Shown here: positions 22,367 through 33,500 of the stretch, in pieces
Layout of the letters: each line of letters opens with the position of its first letter
Position numbering within the stretch: position 1 is the stretch's first letter
DNA from: Entonaema liquescens
Taxonomy: Eukaryota; Ascomycota; Sordariomycetes; Xylariales; Xylariaceae
Direction of reading: 5' to 3'
Length of the DNA: 64,000 bases
NCBI GenBank assembly: GCA_902805475.1
Contig: CADCSX010000001.1
Span: forward strand, 2,046,001 to 2,110,000
Program-made: the position numbers and the translations under genes
The notes under the pieces: generated by a model
What the model was told of the DNA's origin: nothing
Database searches by the model: none
The model's input: the letters and a program-made list of their open reading frames with translations, nothing else

Positions 22367-23034
22367 ATTGGATTATGTAGTCAGTTAGGATAAGATGGCG
22401 AAAAATACGCAACGGCGAGAGCCGCTCTAGTATGCTATGAACTTCCTGTCCAGTCAAGGTTCTGCTCCGGCTTCGGAAAATTTACTGATTTATTCTGTGT
22501 CTAATGGACGTACGACTTCAGTGCTATGCAAGTCAAGCTGTAGTAGATATATATGTTTTTATAAGCTAGTTGAGAAGAGTAGTTTAGAATGCTGTAGTAT
22601 GTTACAACGAAAAAATTATTGAAGCTTAATTCGGGTTTCCAGAATCAGAAGGATCGAATTGACGTTGTCTATTATTTTATCGTGTAAATAATAGGAACCT
22701 AGACAAAGAGTCCATGGGCAGCTTTGTAAAATACAGATCCTACGCACTCCCGCGCTGAAAACAGCGACTAGGCCAGCACCGGCGTTTGCTTTCACGCTAC
22801 GGTCGCTTGCAGATAATTGTCTCAGTAGCTACAGAACAAAGGTGTATGACCTAGTAAGGATGTAGAATGCCAAATGCGGCTTACAGTGATGAACAATAGC
22901 TCTGGAATGTTCCAGGGAATAGGAGCAATCCGCAACTAGAGCAGTCCCTGCTAGGAATTTAGCCCATAATTTCTGCTTCTATAAAAAGTTAAGACATACT
23001 TACAAGGTGCACCTGATAATGAATTCCAGGCAGC
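22367..23034. other. Intergenic, nothing recognised
   Basis: AT-rich 670 bp: upstream region of the 1508-residue gene and 3' flank of the bZIP gene. No gene seen. Confidence 0.5.
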
Positions 23035-23835
23035 TTAAAAAGGCACACTTCTGCCATGATGATAAAAGAATATATTGGAAGCCAAGGGTAGACAACTACT
23101 ATTGTCACTATTGTTTGCGACGTAATCCTCAGAAGTAAAGTAATCTAGTTGATTTCGACCGTGTTGCAAAGCAGGAATGAGTCCGCTTCCAGCTATAGTT
23201 GAACCATGAGGTAGACATGAATATGGATCAGCTGTGTAGCCTGCTTCAAAATACTGTTTATAGACGGCGATATCTTGATCATTAGAGCTTGTGTCATTTT
23301 GGTCGATGTTGGCTAAGGGCACGTGAGGTAGTTGATCCAAGTCTTGTGTATACGGCGTTAATTCATTCTGAGTTTGGCTTATGGGTGTTTGTGACAATAA
23401 GAATCTTGAATCATCTGGGCTCGCTACGCCGTGTATGTGAGAGCATTCACTGACGCTGGCAGCAAGGGCCTCTAGCTTCGCTTGGTCGTATGTTGAGGGG
23501 TCGATAATATTTGTACCAATGCTGTTGTATATAGGAGTGCTTGGTTCCGAAAGACTGGAAGCTATAGCTTCGCTTGGATTAATGCTGCCACTTTGGAGAA
23601 AGCAGTTGATCCTCTCATCGTTAAATCCAAGAGCGTTGAGGAGGATTCTCATTTTCTGATTATGTTCCGCTACTCTTTGCGCGGCTTGTTGGATATGCGA
23701 TGTAATCTCAACTCCCTCGCGCTTGTAGAGCCCTAATCGCTCCTCGAGGCTCTTCACATATTCCTTGCGCCGAGCGCGAGATCTCCTTTGGTTATCCCGG
23801 ATTCTATTGAGGTTTGACTGGCCATTCGATACCAT
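23035..23835 (-). CDS. bZIP transcription factor, fungal, short type
   Basis: Intronless 266-residue protein with the bZIP at its extreme N-terminus. The basic region NRIRDNQRRSRARRKEYVKS carries the invariant N15-x7-R23 pattern, in the NQRRSRARR form common in small ascomycete bZIPs. A short zipper follows (L30, Y37, then hydrophobic heptads to about residue 70), ending ILLNALGFNDERINCFLQ. The remaining 190 residues are Ser/Asn/Gln-rich, without a recognised domain, and probably regulatory. The start ATG at 23835 is the first in frame and leaves just seven residues before the basic region. Relatives of this architecture include both general stress regulators and cluster-specific ones; no target is suggested by the neighbours, which are gene-free for 2.6 kb upstream. 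Confidence 0.85.
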   Translation of the reverse strand: MVSNGQSNLNRIRDNQRRSRARRKEYVKSLEERLGLYKREGVEITSHIQQAAQRVAEHNQKMRILLNALGFNDERINCFLQSGSINPSEAIASSLSEPSTPIYNSIGTNIIDPSTYDQAKLEALAASVSECSHIHGVASPDDSRFLLSQTPISQTQNELTPYTQDLDQLPHVPLANIDQNDTSSNDQDIAVYKQYFEAGYTADPYSCLPHGSTIAGSGLIPALQHGRNQLDYFTSEDYVANNSDNSSCLPLASNIFFYHHGRSVPF

Positions 23836-26443
23836 GTCTGTTACGTAAAGACGTGCCTGATTCTTATGGATAGAAACTTAATCAAGCATCGCTCGCAGAT
23901 ATAATGACAAGGGACCCAGGAGGCTGTCTTTATGTAAAGTTCCTGCCCAAATTAACCAAGTTGGAAGCAATGTAAATGTTTGAAGAAGAGCAACCATGCA
24001 AGAAGTTGACGGTCTAATTAAAAGCATGGTAGGCTGCCTTCTTGCTGGGTTTTGTTAAGGCATCTGTTAGACGACCAACGTATAAGGGGGGTAAACCCGA
24101 ACTGGGAAGGCAATACATTTACTTGAGAAGTTATGTCGAAGATGACTCGCTAGGTGAAATTAACCGAATAGAGAGGCGTGCTTATCAACGTAGCTCTTAT
24201 CCCGTGTCAGGAACCAACCACGAAGCACTCATTAGCCCGCGTCTGTATGTCTGGCAGTGGACGGTTGATCAGTGGCGGCCTAGGAACTGTCAAGTACATC
24301 GACGTGCATAGGATATTATTATCTGTGTTCGCAGTAGAAATTTATATCGCGGAGTTCCTTAACTACCACCCTATATTCAAGCCGGCTTGTGGGTTGACTA
24401 CGAGTTGGTAGATATAGCCTCTTTCTGTAATCTGGTCTAATAAAAATGTTTGAGCGCCATAACTCCCACAGACATCGTCTTCTACTGCCACCACCGGGGT
24501 TGACGAGGCACAAGGTTGGCCTTGGGAATATGTTGTTAGTTACCTCGGTGTAAGACGCCTGTGGAATCCATATCAACGCGTTAGATTCTGTACTATGCTG
24601 CGTCATCAACCAATGGCCGATTACTTTACAGGGATTACGTCTGGGGAAGACATCTCAACGTAGATATGCTTTCGACGAGATGCGTCGGAATTCTACAGGG
24701 GTGCTCCAGGGTCAGCTATATAGCCATCCCGGGGGATTGCATCGAAGACGACAGCGGCGCTAACATGTGGTTTTCTTTAAGTCTTAGGTAGACTTGCTTG
24801 TTCTCTATTGACACACCGGGTTACCACATTGAGATTTTGAATGAAACCGTGAGGACGCCACACTAGTATTTCGATGCTGCTTAATCTATGTAGCTATGTA
24901 TTGTTCCCGTCGTTCCTAAATCGCAGCTAGGTGACGAATATCTTCTTCAAGTTATATAAGTGATGCGCGGGTATTGAAGCGCCTTCGATCTTATACCCCA
25001 GTAGCCTGGGAGGCAGATGATTAGAAATGCCGTGCATGGGATGTATGTGCGAGCAAGCAAAATATCTGCAGCAATCTTATACGCCGAGCGTAAAAGCGCC
25101 ATGACCTTATCAGTTAGGTCTTGCTAAATAGGGGTAAGAAATAGGCGCAGTATATATAGGTAGTATTACGTATTATGTCAACAAGATCGCCTGGGCTATA
25201 CATAGGTAGGTATTTAAGACACACTATTACATATATGACTGACTATCTCGTCGAGCTTGGGAATGAAAAAAATCTTGTTAGGGATTTGAATCGATTCTAC
25301 CCTAGATCAGATTCCAATGGTAACAAAACCTATATTGGGGGCCTATTGGTGAGCAGACGAGCATTACGTGGTAATATCGACGAGTCTTGGTCGAAAAGTC
25401 TGATTGCATATCTAATACTAGGTGCGCGCATGTAGAGCCTCCCTACCTTCAGTGGCGACTGGATATAAGTAAAAGACTTGTGGCTGCGTTTCGGCGTAGA
25501 CTGAATATTTACGCACATCCAAGCTTTGATATCTCCGGACGAAAATATCGATTTAGCACTACAAACGCGATCACCGTGCAATTAACCTATTTATCATCCT
25601 CGCTTGAAATTTCTTACTGATATTGTGGTTTCCGTGTGGCGGTGATCGTCGCTTTATTCAAGGATCCTAACGTAAATCTATCTTCACCTGTATAGTAAGT
25701 AGCTCTTCAAAGATATGTTGCTATCTCCGATGTAAATTTTGAATTAATGGAGGATGCGGCTCTACCTCGCCTGCTCGCATACCGTAATACGTCTAGAGCC
25801 ACATGAGATCCATTGTAAATCTCCAAACTCCGATAAGATCGGCGATGGGTGTTGTGTGAATATTCAGTCCAATACAACCGCAGGTGAAGTGCTATTTTAG
25901 TTCGAGGCAAGAGATGCCGAATATTACAGGCTCTAGTTTAGTTGCCCAAGCGGCGATGTAGACTGGCCGTCTGGTTTGGCGTCATTCTGCTTTGATAAGA
26001 TGAGTAAATGCGTCTTATTATTGGTCGAACTTATAAAAGGTATAGATAGGGTTTATATGTATTATCAGTATAAGCAATTGGCGAAGAAGAAAAAGTGTAT
26101 ATCCAGAGTAAGTTGACGCATAGAGAGCTACATCGCATGCAGAGCTTGCTCCGTATTATCTAAATGTTATTTGAAAAAGTTACTATATCTAGGTAAGATA
26201 TGAGGCTAACCAGTAAAACTTCAAAATAAGAGGTTGATACTAACGATCACATGCAAATTATGATCGATTAACCATGTGAATGTGCTTTTGGTTAGTGATA
26301 GACCGGTGACGGCGCCGGAGTAAGAGAAAATATGCTTTGCATGTAGAGGAAGCTCGAAAGTAGCAGTGACAACAACAATTTGGACTTTCAGTAGATGCTT
26401 CTTCCTAGGCATACTAGGTGTATTTGATATGGACTGATAATCC
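23836..26443. other. Gene-poor stretch (2.6 kb)
   Basis: AT-rich, many stop codons in all frames. Short frames lack recognisable content and mostly begin at non-ATG codons. I looked for transposase, reverse transcriptase and tRNA or 5S rRNA features and saw none. It may contain decayed sequence, but no repeat family is identifiable from this window alone. Confidence 0.5.
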
Positions 26444-27265
26444 TTATGGGCTAAGCCTCTCGAGACTCCACTCATCAACTCCCTCTTCTGCGACCGTCTT
26501 CTTATCGTAAACAAATCGATCATGTAGGCGATTCTGCCGACCTTGCCAAAATTCCACGGATTCGGGGATTATTCTCAATCCACCCCAGAAGTCCGGAACC
26601 GGAATACTTTCTTCTCCCTCAAATCGTTTCTCGGTCTCCTTAACCCACCCCTCGAGGATCTTTCGCCCATCATCTTCCTCCTCGCCATTAACCCCTTGAC
26701 TCCGTTCTAGGACTTGGCTCTGGCGACTTGACCAAGCACCGATACGGCTGCCACGAACTCTTGTATCGAAGTATTTCTGACTCTCCTCGCGCGTGATCCT
26801 ACTTGCCCGACCCTCCACTCTTACCTGTCGTTCGAGGTCTTCCCACCAGAAGGTGAGGCTTGCCCATGGGTTTGTGGCAAGATCCTGAGCCTTTTTGCTG
26901 GTACCAAAGTTACTATAGATAACGAATCCTTCAGCATCCAGTTCTTTAAGATAAACCACGCGAGAAGATACACGACCGGAGGGAAGCGATGCAGTAGATA
27001 GACAACATGTCTCTGGATGAGCAACGCGGCCGGATCGTTGAGCTGCAGCAAACCACTTGTGAAACTGGCGAATAGGTGAGGTTGCGTCTAAGTCTGAGCG
27101 AGTTAATACACCTCTAGTAAATTGTTCTGCTTGTCCGTGAGCCTCCTTTCCCGCGGGAGCAACTACTTAATATGTAAGCACGTAAACTTGTCAAATATTA
27201 TATTGGGCAAAGTAGTGCCACACACAGATTAGTTTGCTGTCCGCATTCGCAGAGTGTAAAGCCAT
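26444..27265 (-). CDS. PDX3: Pyridoxamine 5'-phosphate oxidase
   Basis: FMN enzyme oxidising pyridoxine or pyridoxamine 5'-phosphate to pyridoxal 5'-phosphate, the last step of PLP salvage. Exons 27265-27226 and 27162-26444, 62-bp intron, 252 residues. Splicing joins MALHSANADSKLI to FAPAGKEAHGQAEQFTRGVL, the standard fungal N-terminus. The fold continues with PIRQFHKWFAAAQ, ETCCLSTASLPSGRVSSRVV (FMN-binding region), GFVIYSNFGTSKKAQDL and NPWASLTFWWEDLERQVRVEG. The signature RIIPESVEFWQGRQNRLHDR is intact and the protein ends WSLERLSP. The frame is also open upstream to an ATG giving MLLILSRFFTTAHR before MALHS, which could be an alternative N-terminus resembling a mitochondrial presequence. 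Confidence 0.94.
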
Positions 27266-27726
27266 CCTATGTGCAGTTGTGAAGAATCGTGATAATATCA
27301 AGAGCATGAAAGTTTGTACGGGTAGCTTTTCAACGTTAAGACGGGATGTGGAATATGTTTTGATTATGGGGAGGAAATCACGTTGCTCATATGAGAAGAC
27401 TGGCCGTACGACAAGCTGCAGAGCTCGTAATTTTAGCGCATTTCCTGGCCTCACCTTTCGTTGGTACCACTCTTTTCCAAAATGTAGACGTAACGTACGG
27501 AACAGCAGGTGCGACAAGTACACTACATTACCATTACCTAAGGGACTTGATGTAAGAAAGGTGCTGATGAACTTAATTAATAAGACAAGTGCGAACAATC
27601 ACGAGCTAACTACTTCGTAAACCACACACCTTCCTATACATATTTGTACTTAACGGAAAGGAAGGCAAACCCGTATGTAACAAAAAATAGTATGGCGGGT
27701 AACGCGATGACGAACAGGAAAAAGGA
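27266..27726. other. PDX3 upstream region
   Basis: The strand facing PDX3 is open upstream of its ATG as discussed there. Otherwise no gene is seen before the tRNA at 27727. Confidence 0.4.
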
Positions 27727-27798
27727 AGGTCTCCCTGGGAATCGAACCCAGATTGGCGGAATCAGAATCCGCAGTGCTAGCCATTACACCAGGAAACC
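27727..27798 (-). tRNA. tRNA-Gln(CUG)
   Basis: On the minus strand the acceptor GGTTTCC pairs with GGAGACC. The D-arm is TGGTGTAATGGCTAGCA. The anticodon stem GCGGA/TCCGC encloses the loop TTCTGAT, with anticodon CTG. The T-arm is CTGGG-TTCGATT-CCCAG. 72 nt, no intron. A run of T follows within the 3' flank, suitable for Pol III termination. Confidence 0.93.
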
Positions 27799-28148
27799 TG
27801 AATGTTAAATGCCTTCTAGGCAAGTCTTATATAGTAAAGCGCATTTGAATGGAAAAAACCGGCGCGTCATTTGGGACGGTGATGTGGGTACGTACAGTAC
27901 AGTACCTCTCATGGCCTTTTTGTGCGGAGAATTTTTTTAAGGATCTTGGTAGAGGGGTTGCCTGCATTATCGTATTGTACAACGCTACCTGATAACAAAA
28001 CTTTGGTGCGAACTTTAGTTATTGCCCGAAATTTCCCTCCGTAGCTTTCAGTCTTCCAATTAACTTTAATTCTCGTTATATCTTCCCTTGCTCGGTTTGA
28101 ATCCTACGGGATTTTACACTTTGGAAGTTTTTATAACTTTGATTCATC
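27799..28148. other. LIA1 upstream region
   Basis: 350 bp between tRNA-Gln and the LIA1 ATG; AT-rich, no gene seen. Presumably holds both the tRNA upstream flank and the LIA1 promoter. Confidence 0.4.
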
Positions 28149-29206
28149 ATGACATCCGATGTAGATACCCTAGCGACCATCGCGAGCCTTCGCGAATCTC
28201 TCTGCTCCGAAGCTACCCCACTACCTGTCCGATTCCGCGCCCTTTTCTCTCTGAAGCACCTCGCACGACACGAGACTGGAGACCGAGCTCTCGGAGCTAT
28301 CGACGCTATTGCCGCCGCCTTTACATCCCCGTCAGCACTACTCAAACATGAGTTGGCTTACTGTTTAGGCCAGTCGGCCAACCTGGCCGCTGTCCCCCCT
28401 CTCCAAAAAGTTCTAGCAGATCTACAAGAGGATCCTATGTGCCGCCACGAAGCAGCAGAGGCTCTAGGTGCTCTTGGCGATGCTGGAAACTTGGAGATTT
28501 TACGCAGGTACCGCGACCGTGAGGGAGAAGACGTCGCCGTCAAAGAGACCTGCGAGATTGCTATCGACCGGATTGAATGGGAGAATTCGGAACAACGAAA
28601 GGCGGAGAAGCTTCACCAGAGGTATGCATATCCATTGACAAGTAAATTGACTATCTGCATAAGGACTATTTTCATCCTAACTGTGAGAAAAACAGCGACT
28701 TCGCTTCTGTCGACCCAGCTCCTCCGATGCCCGACTCTGCGCAGACTGTCCAAGAACTAGAGAAGAGCCTGATGGACACAAGCCAACCTCTCTTCCTTAG
28801 ATACCGTGCTATGTTCGCACTGCGCGATCTCGCATCGCCGCCAGACCTCCCAACGGCTGTCCCGGCTGTCCATGCCCTAGCCAAGGGGTTTGCAGACCCG
28901 TCTGCCCTTTTTCGCCACGAGATTGCGTTTGTCTTTGGCCAGCTTTCCCACCCGGCTTCGATTCCAGCCCTTACAGCGGCATTGAGCAATCTCGAGGAGG
29001 CTAGTATGGTGAGGCATGAAGCGGCGGAAGCACTGGGAAGTCTTGGCGAGGAGGAAGGCGTCGAAGAAACGTTGAAGCGATTCCTTCACGACGAGGAGAA
29101 GGTCGTGCGCGAAAGCATCATCGTTGCTCTAGACATGGCTGACCACGAACAATCGAACCAAGCAGAGTATGCGCTCATTCCGGAGGCTCTAAAAGTAGCG
29201 GCATAG
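28149..29206 (+). CDS. LIA1: Deoxyhypusine hydroxylase
   Basis: Diiron HEAT-repeat mono-oxygenase that hydroxylates the deoxyhypusine residue of eIF5A, completing hypusine. Two exons, 28149-28621 and 28696-29206, with a 74-bp intron, give 327 residues. The two symmetrical HEAT halves are plain. The four His-Glu pairs that bind the diiron centre are at 67/68 (KHELAYCLGQ), 100/101 (CRHEAAEALGALGD), 232/233 (RHEIAFVFGQL) and 265/266 (VRHEAAEALGSLGE). The intron falls in the linker between the halves. The gene converges on RPA12, with 142 bp between stops. Confidence 0.97.
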
Positions 29207-29348
29207 ATGGTGGGTTGGAAACTGGCGTTACGTCTGGGTTGGCTACGGGATACCAAAAAGGGATATGCATGATTTGATTTATAGACTTGCTCTCAAGTTC
29301 ATTGCCTCTGCTTGAGAAACGTAGTAAATAATCTCTGCTGAGGGGATC

Positions 29349-29848
29349 TCAATTGTTGGTGTTCCACCTATTCGAGGAAGCCGATTAGCGATATCCAATT
29401 TATTACTACGTAAAGGAACAGCATACTTATGACCACAGTCGCATGTGTAGAAGATGGTGCTACCTTCGTCGGCGCTACGTAGCTGTACTGCCGAATATTT
29501 GACTTCGGTCCGTCCACACTTCTCGCATGTTTCGTTGACGACGGCTTCTGTTTGAATTTTATGTCGCTCAACCGATTGTACGATGGAGAGTTTTTGTCGG
29601 AGTACAGAAGGGAAGTCGGAAGGTTTGCTCTGGGTAACGGTCGTCTTCGATGCCGTATCTATCAGGATATCTTGTTAGAGAAAAAAAAGAAAAACATCAA
29701 AGTGGATATGTAGCGATCTCGCGGCTAACGAACCTCTATTTTCGGCGCCGCAGCATTCGCAATGTAAAATGTTCTTGACATTACCCTTAGATACGGGAAG
29801 TAGGTTCCCGCAGTCGGTACAGAAAACTAGGGAGCCGATCGCAGCCAT
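29349..29848 (-). CDS. RPA12: RNA polymerase I subunit RPA12
   Basis: Small zinc-ribbon subunit of RNA polymerase I, acting in RNA cleavage and termination in the nucleolus. Exons 29848-29734, 29658-29427 and 29367-29349 give 121 residues. The N-terminal ribbon has Cys10, Cys13, Cys30 and Cys33 after MAAIGSLVF. The C-terminal ribbon has NETCEKCG, the acidic hairpin RSADEGST required for cleavage (as in TFIIS), and YTCDCGHKWNTNN at the end. The last exon is only 19 nt; the join restores the usual terminal motif, while reading through would add about 40 unrelated residues. The final Cys pair is spaced C-x-C where TFIIS-type ribbons have C-x2-C. Confidence 0.92.
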
Positions 29849-30572
29849 TGTTGAGTTATGTTGTCGTCTACTGTTCTAAATGAGATTTGTGGTGGTCTTG
29901 TAGATAAAGAAGCAGATTCGCAATGTTTTCTAAGAAAAATTGTATCAACTAATTGGAAAATGCACCGCATAATCCACTGTACCTGTCCATGCAAGTAGAG
30001 ATCTATGTAGAATTGATTGCGCTATCGATAAGATGATAATAGTAGACCCCTGGTCTGAACATACCTATGTACCTTACCTCGATACATTAGGTACTTGTAC
30101 CTGTGAAAGACGATTGAAGCTACCTCGTATGGAATGCGCGGGCGTGGTAAGGCGTGGCAGGCTGGTAGGTTCCCCGGTTTTGGGCAATGATGAGACCTTC
30201 CAGGTTACCCGCTCTTCAAACGGATCAATCAAATTACCTAAAACTTCCCTGAGTTGCGCAAGGCTACGCTACCAGGCTGTCCGTTCGCGTCTACATTGTA
30301 ACATTTTGTATATTTAATCTTCGCCGTTCCTTCTCATATTTACTTCGTACTTAAATTCACAACTCTTATACGTTAGCGCATTAACGTTGGAGGTCGTAAT
30401 TCAATTAGTTTCGCGGTACTACGCATGTCACGATATACGTTTTCGCCCTGTTCTTCGCGATAAAGACGACTGCGATGAGTTAATAGCATAACGAGATCGA
30501 CACAACGGGAAACCGAGTAGCTTGACCGCCGTCCACCGTTAACAATACGAGTAAGGTATCGGTTAAGCTACG
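29849..30572. other. Divergent promoter region RPA12 / SCC2
   Basis: About 720 bp, AT-rich; no supported gene. A frame at 30033-30317 begins with ATG but has no recognisable content. Confidence 0.5.
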
Positions 30573-33500
30573 ATGGCGAATCCGTATCATCACGACCAGA
30601 ATGGCGCGATGCCTCATTTTGACCAACAAGCCTATGCGCAACCTAGTCCCAATGTCTATCAACGACAGAATGGCCCGAAACCCTTCACCTTGAACGAGGC
30701 CCTTCCTTATACCCCGTTCACCTCGGTCTTTCCTTTTGAGCCAGGTGAGTCAGCCTCTGAAGTCGTTCCTTCCCTCTCCGTTGCTGCAGTATTATTGTTT
30801 TTCCTGCACGCACAAAACTCGAAACTTCAAATCTCTCTTCCCGTAACTTGAACCTAACGAGAACTTAAAATGTCGAAAAAGATATCATCAGCAATCCCAC
30901 TATCGGATCAGGTCCTTTCGCGCCGTCGCTCTCCCGTTTAGTCTCGAAAGAAGATTATGATGCCTTAAACCAGGAAGCCGAGGGACCCAGCCTTACCAAA
31001 CGTATTGAAGGAAGTCTCGAGTTTGTACAGAACCTCCTCAAGGCCGATAAGATTACAAAATTGTGCGTGTTTTCATCATGCTCTACTTAAATAAAGGCTG
31101 TAAGGTGAAGTCTAGCTAGTTATGCTAACCGGGGTAACTATAGTCAATTCAAATCTGCGCCGAAAGCTACCTCTGTAACCAAGAGATCGTCCCAAAGTCT
31201 TGCCGATGGCATGTCCCCCTTTGCAAAAATGGTTTACGATAATACATCTATACCCTTCCACTGCTCTACTACCGAAGCCTCCAACGCCTCAACGCCCAAT
31301 GGCCGCAGCATGTCACCCCGGATTGCGAAGAAGTCGCCTAAGGCGCGTAGACAGGAACCGGCCAAGGTTGTTAAGCACAATCCTGCTACTGTAAATGCAC
31401 AGGCGGCCGCTCACAACAAATCTCGAATCGAGGTACATCTACCTACACGGAAGGAACTGGACGCGGCAGCGTCTATATATACGTCAACAAGGCCGCCTGC
31501 CCCGTCTCCTTCCCCAGCAATGCAAGCTCAATCCCAGACGGTCTCACTTGCGGACGTGATGGTGACTCCAAAGGCACCAGCTTTCTCAGCATCACAAATT
31601 CCACAGGTGCCTTCCCCATCAGTGACCAAAGTGAAATCCGAAACACCTCAACCGACGTATTCCACCGCAGAAAACTTTGAGCCGCCGGGAAATTATGAAC
31701 ATTCATCTCATAGGACTGATAAACAACCCCTGTCCGACCCGTCATCGAGCTACCCTAAACAGGGTAAAATTAGTGTCGAAATCCCCGCGACAAGCTTCAA
31801 CAAAAATGAGTTTGCTGTGGTCCCTGATTCGCCTGATATCCCCGCTCATTTGTCAGCGAAAAGGAAGCATACTTCTCATGAAGAACTTGAAGATCCTCTC
31901 GGAGGGGAGCTCAACCAGCGTGAGCTTGCCAACGCTGCATTTTCAGACTTGCGCAGATGCTTGCAGGAGATATTTACTGCAGAGGATCACTTGTCGAATC
32001 AATACGGACCCGCGTCACATCTGGTGACATTAACAAGTGAGCAGGAACCTACTATGACGATAGCTGCACATGATAAAGCCCAAAGACACATAAGCAGAGC
32101 CATTGACCTTGGGTGTTTCCGCCAAGCGCCCCTACATGATCTTCTCCGAATCCAAAATCTGAGTGAGGGTTCTTTGAAACATGCAGATACGCTTGAGTTT
32201 AAATTGGATGAGACATGGGGCGAAACCGATGTCGGTTTTTGGGTTCAACAGCTTCGCGATATTGAAATGGGTCTGAAAGCTGCTCGTACAGCGTTCCGCA
32301 TCATGTGTGGCGGCCGAGAAGAAAAGCAACTGTACTCCGAGGACTTGATCCAACAAGGTCTAAATCTGTTTAGAAATGTCATAGGGGATATTATCATTCC
32401 CACGGCTGAGCTTAGGAGCACCGGTCCTACCAGCAATTTATTTCGCCTCCTTACGGTACACAAGAAGGCTATTAGTACTCTATTCACGACCTGCCAGAAG
32501 GTTTTTTCTCTAATGTCAGACCTAATAGTCAGTATTGATCTCTCCGAAACTGTGGTGCATACACTAGAGTTCGTGGCATCATGTCTTATTTTCGTTGAGA
32601 ACGCGCATACAGAGAAAGAATCGGTCGTCGGTGTCCAAAAGTTCGACACACTTCGCTTAGTGGCCATGAACGTGCTGTCGCAGATATTTCTGATGAACCC
32701 ACCTCAGCGAGAAGGCATCTTTAATGAAATCCTTACATCGCTAGAGAAGCTACCTATCGGCAAGCAGAGTGCAAGACAATTTAAGCTTTCGGAAGGGAAA
32801 AGTATTCAGCCTGTGTCTGCATTAATCATGCGACTAATACAGGCAAGTGCCGGAAAAGTGGATGATCGCAAAGAGAAGCTTCGCGGTCGGATGATGCAGT
32901 CTATAGCAGAAGATGATGGGGATAGCGACCCGATATCTTCCGCCGAAGGCATCAACGGAAAACCCGAGACTACATATACGATTAAGACGGAGGCGTCCGC
33001 GGCGATCCAACACTCGACAGCTATCCAGGAACTTCAAGCTCTTTCAAAACCGCTTACCGATGGCGCTTACCGCAATGCTACGTACGTCGTCAACTTTATA
33101 GTGAAACGGGCACTGAAATCGACCAAGTCCGGAGATACTCCCTACCGAAATTTACTAGATTTGTTCATAGAAGACTTTACTACATGTCTAGATTCCCCTG
33201 ATTGGCCTGCGGCAGAACTGTTGCTTAGACTTACGATGTACATCATGTTCCAACAGATGGATGGTGATAAAAATGCGGCGCCGGCGAGGAATATGGCCTT
33301 GGAACTCCTCGGCGTTATGGCTGCGGCTATATCAAGATTGCGATCCCACGTTAGGAAGACTGCCACCAATTTCGAAGGCAGCGACTCGGATGAACTCGGT
33401 CAATGGCTTGCTGATCTGACTTTGAACGTTCTAGAGGGTAACAAGTCGATGGAAAAGACGGTCAGCTGGCTAGGGCCGTATCGCGTCGTTTTAGAGTATC

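Noticed and set aside
28088..28110. GGTTTGAATCC resembling a Pol III B box upstream of LIA1
   Set aside because: No cloverleaf can be formed around it; most likely leader sequence of LIA1.
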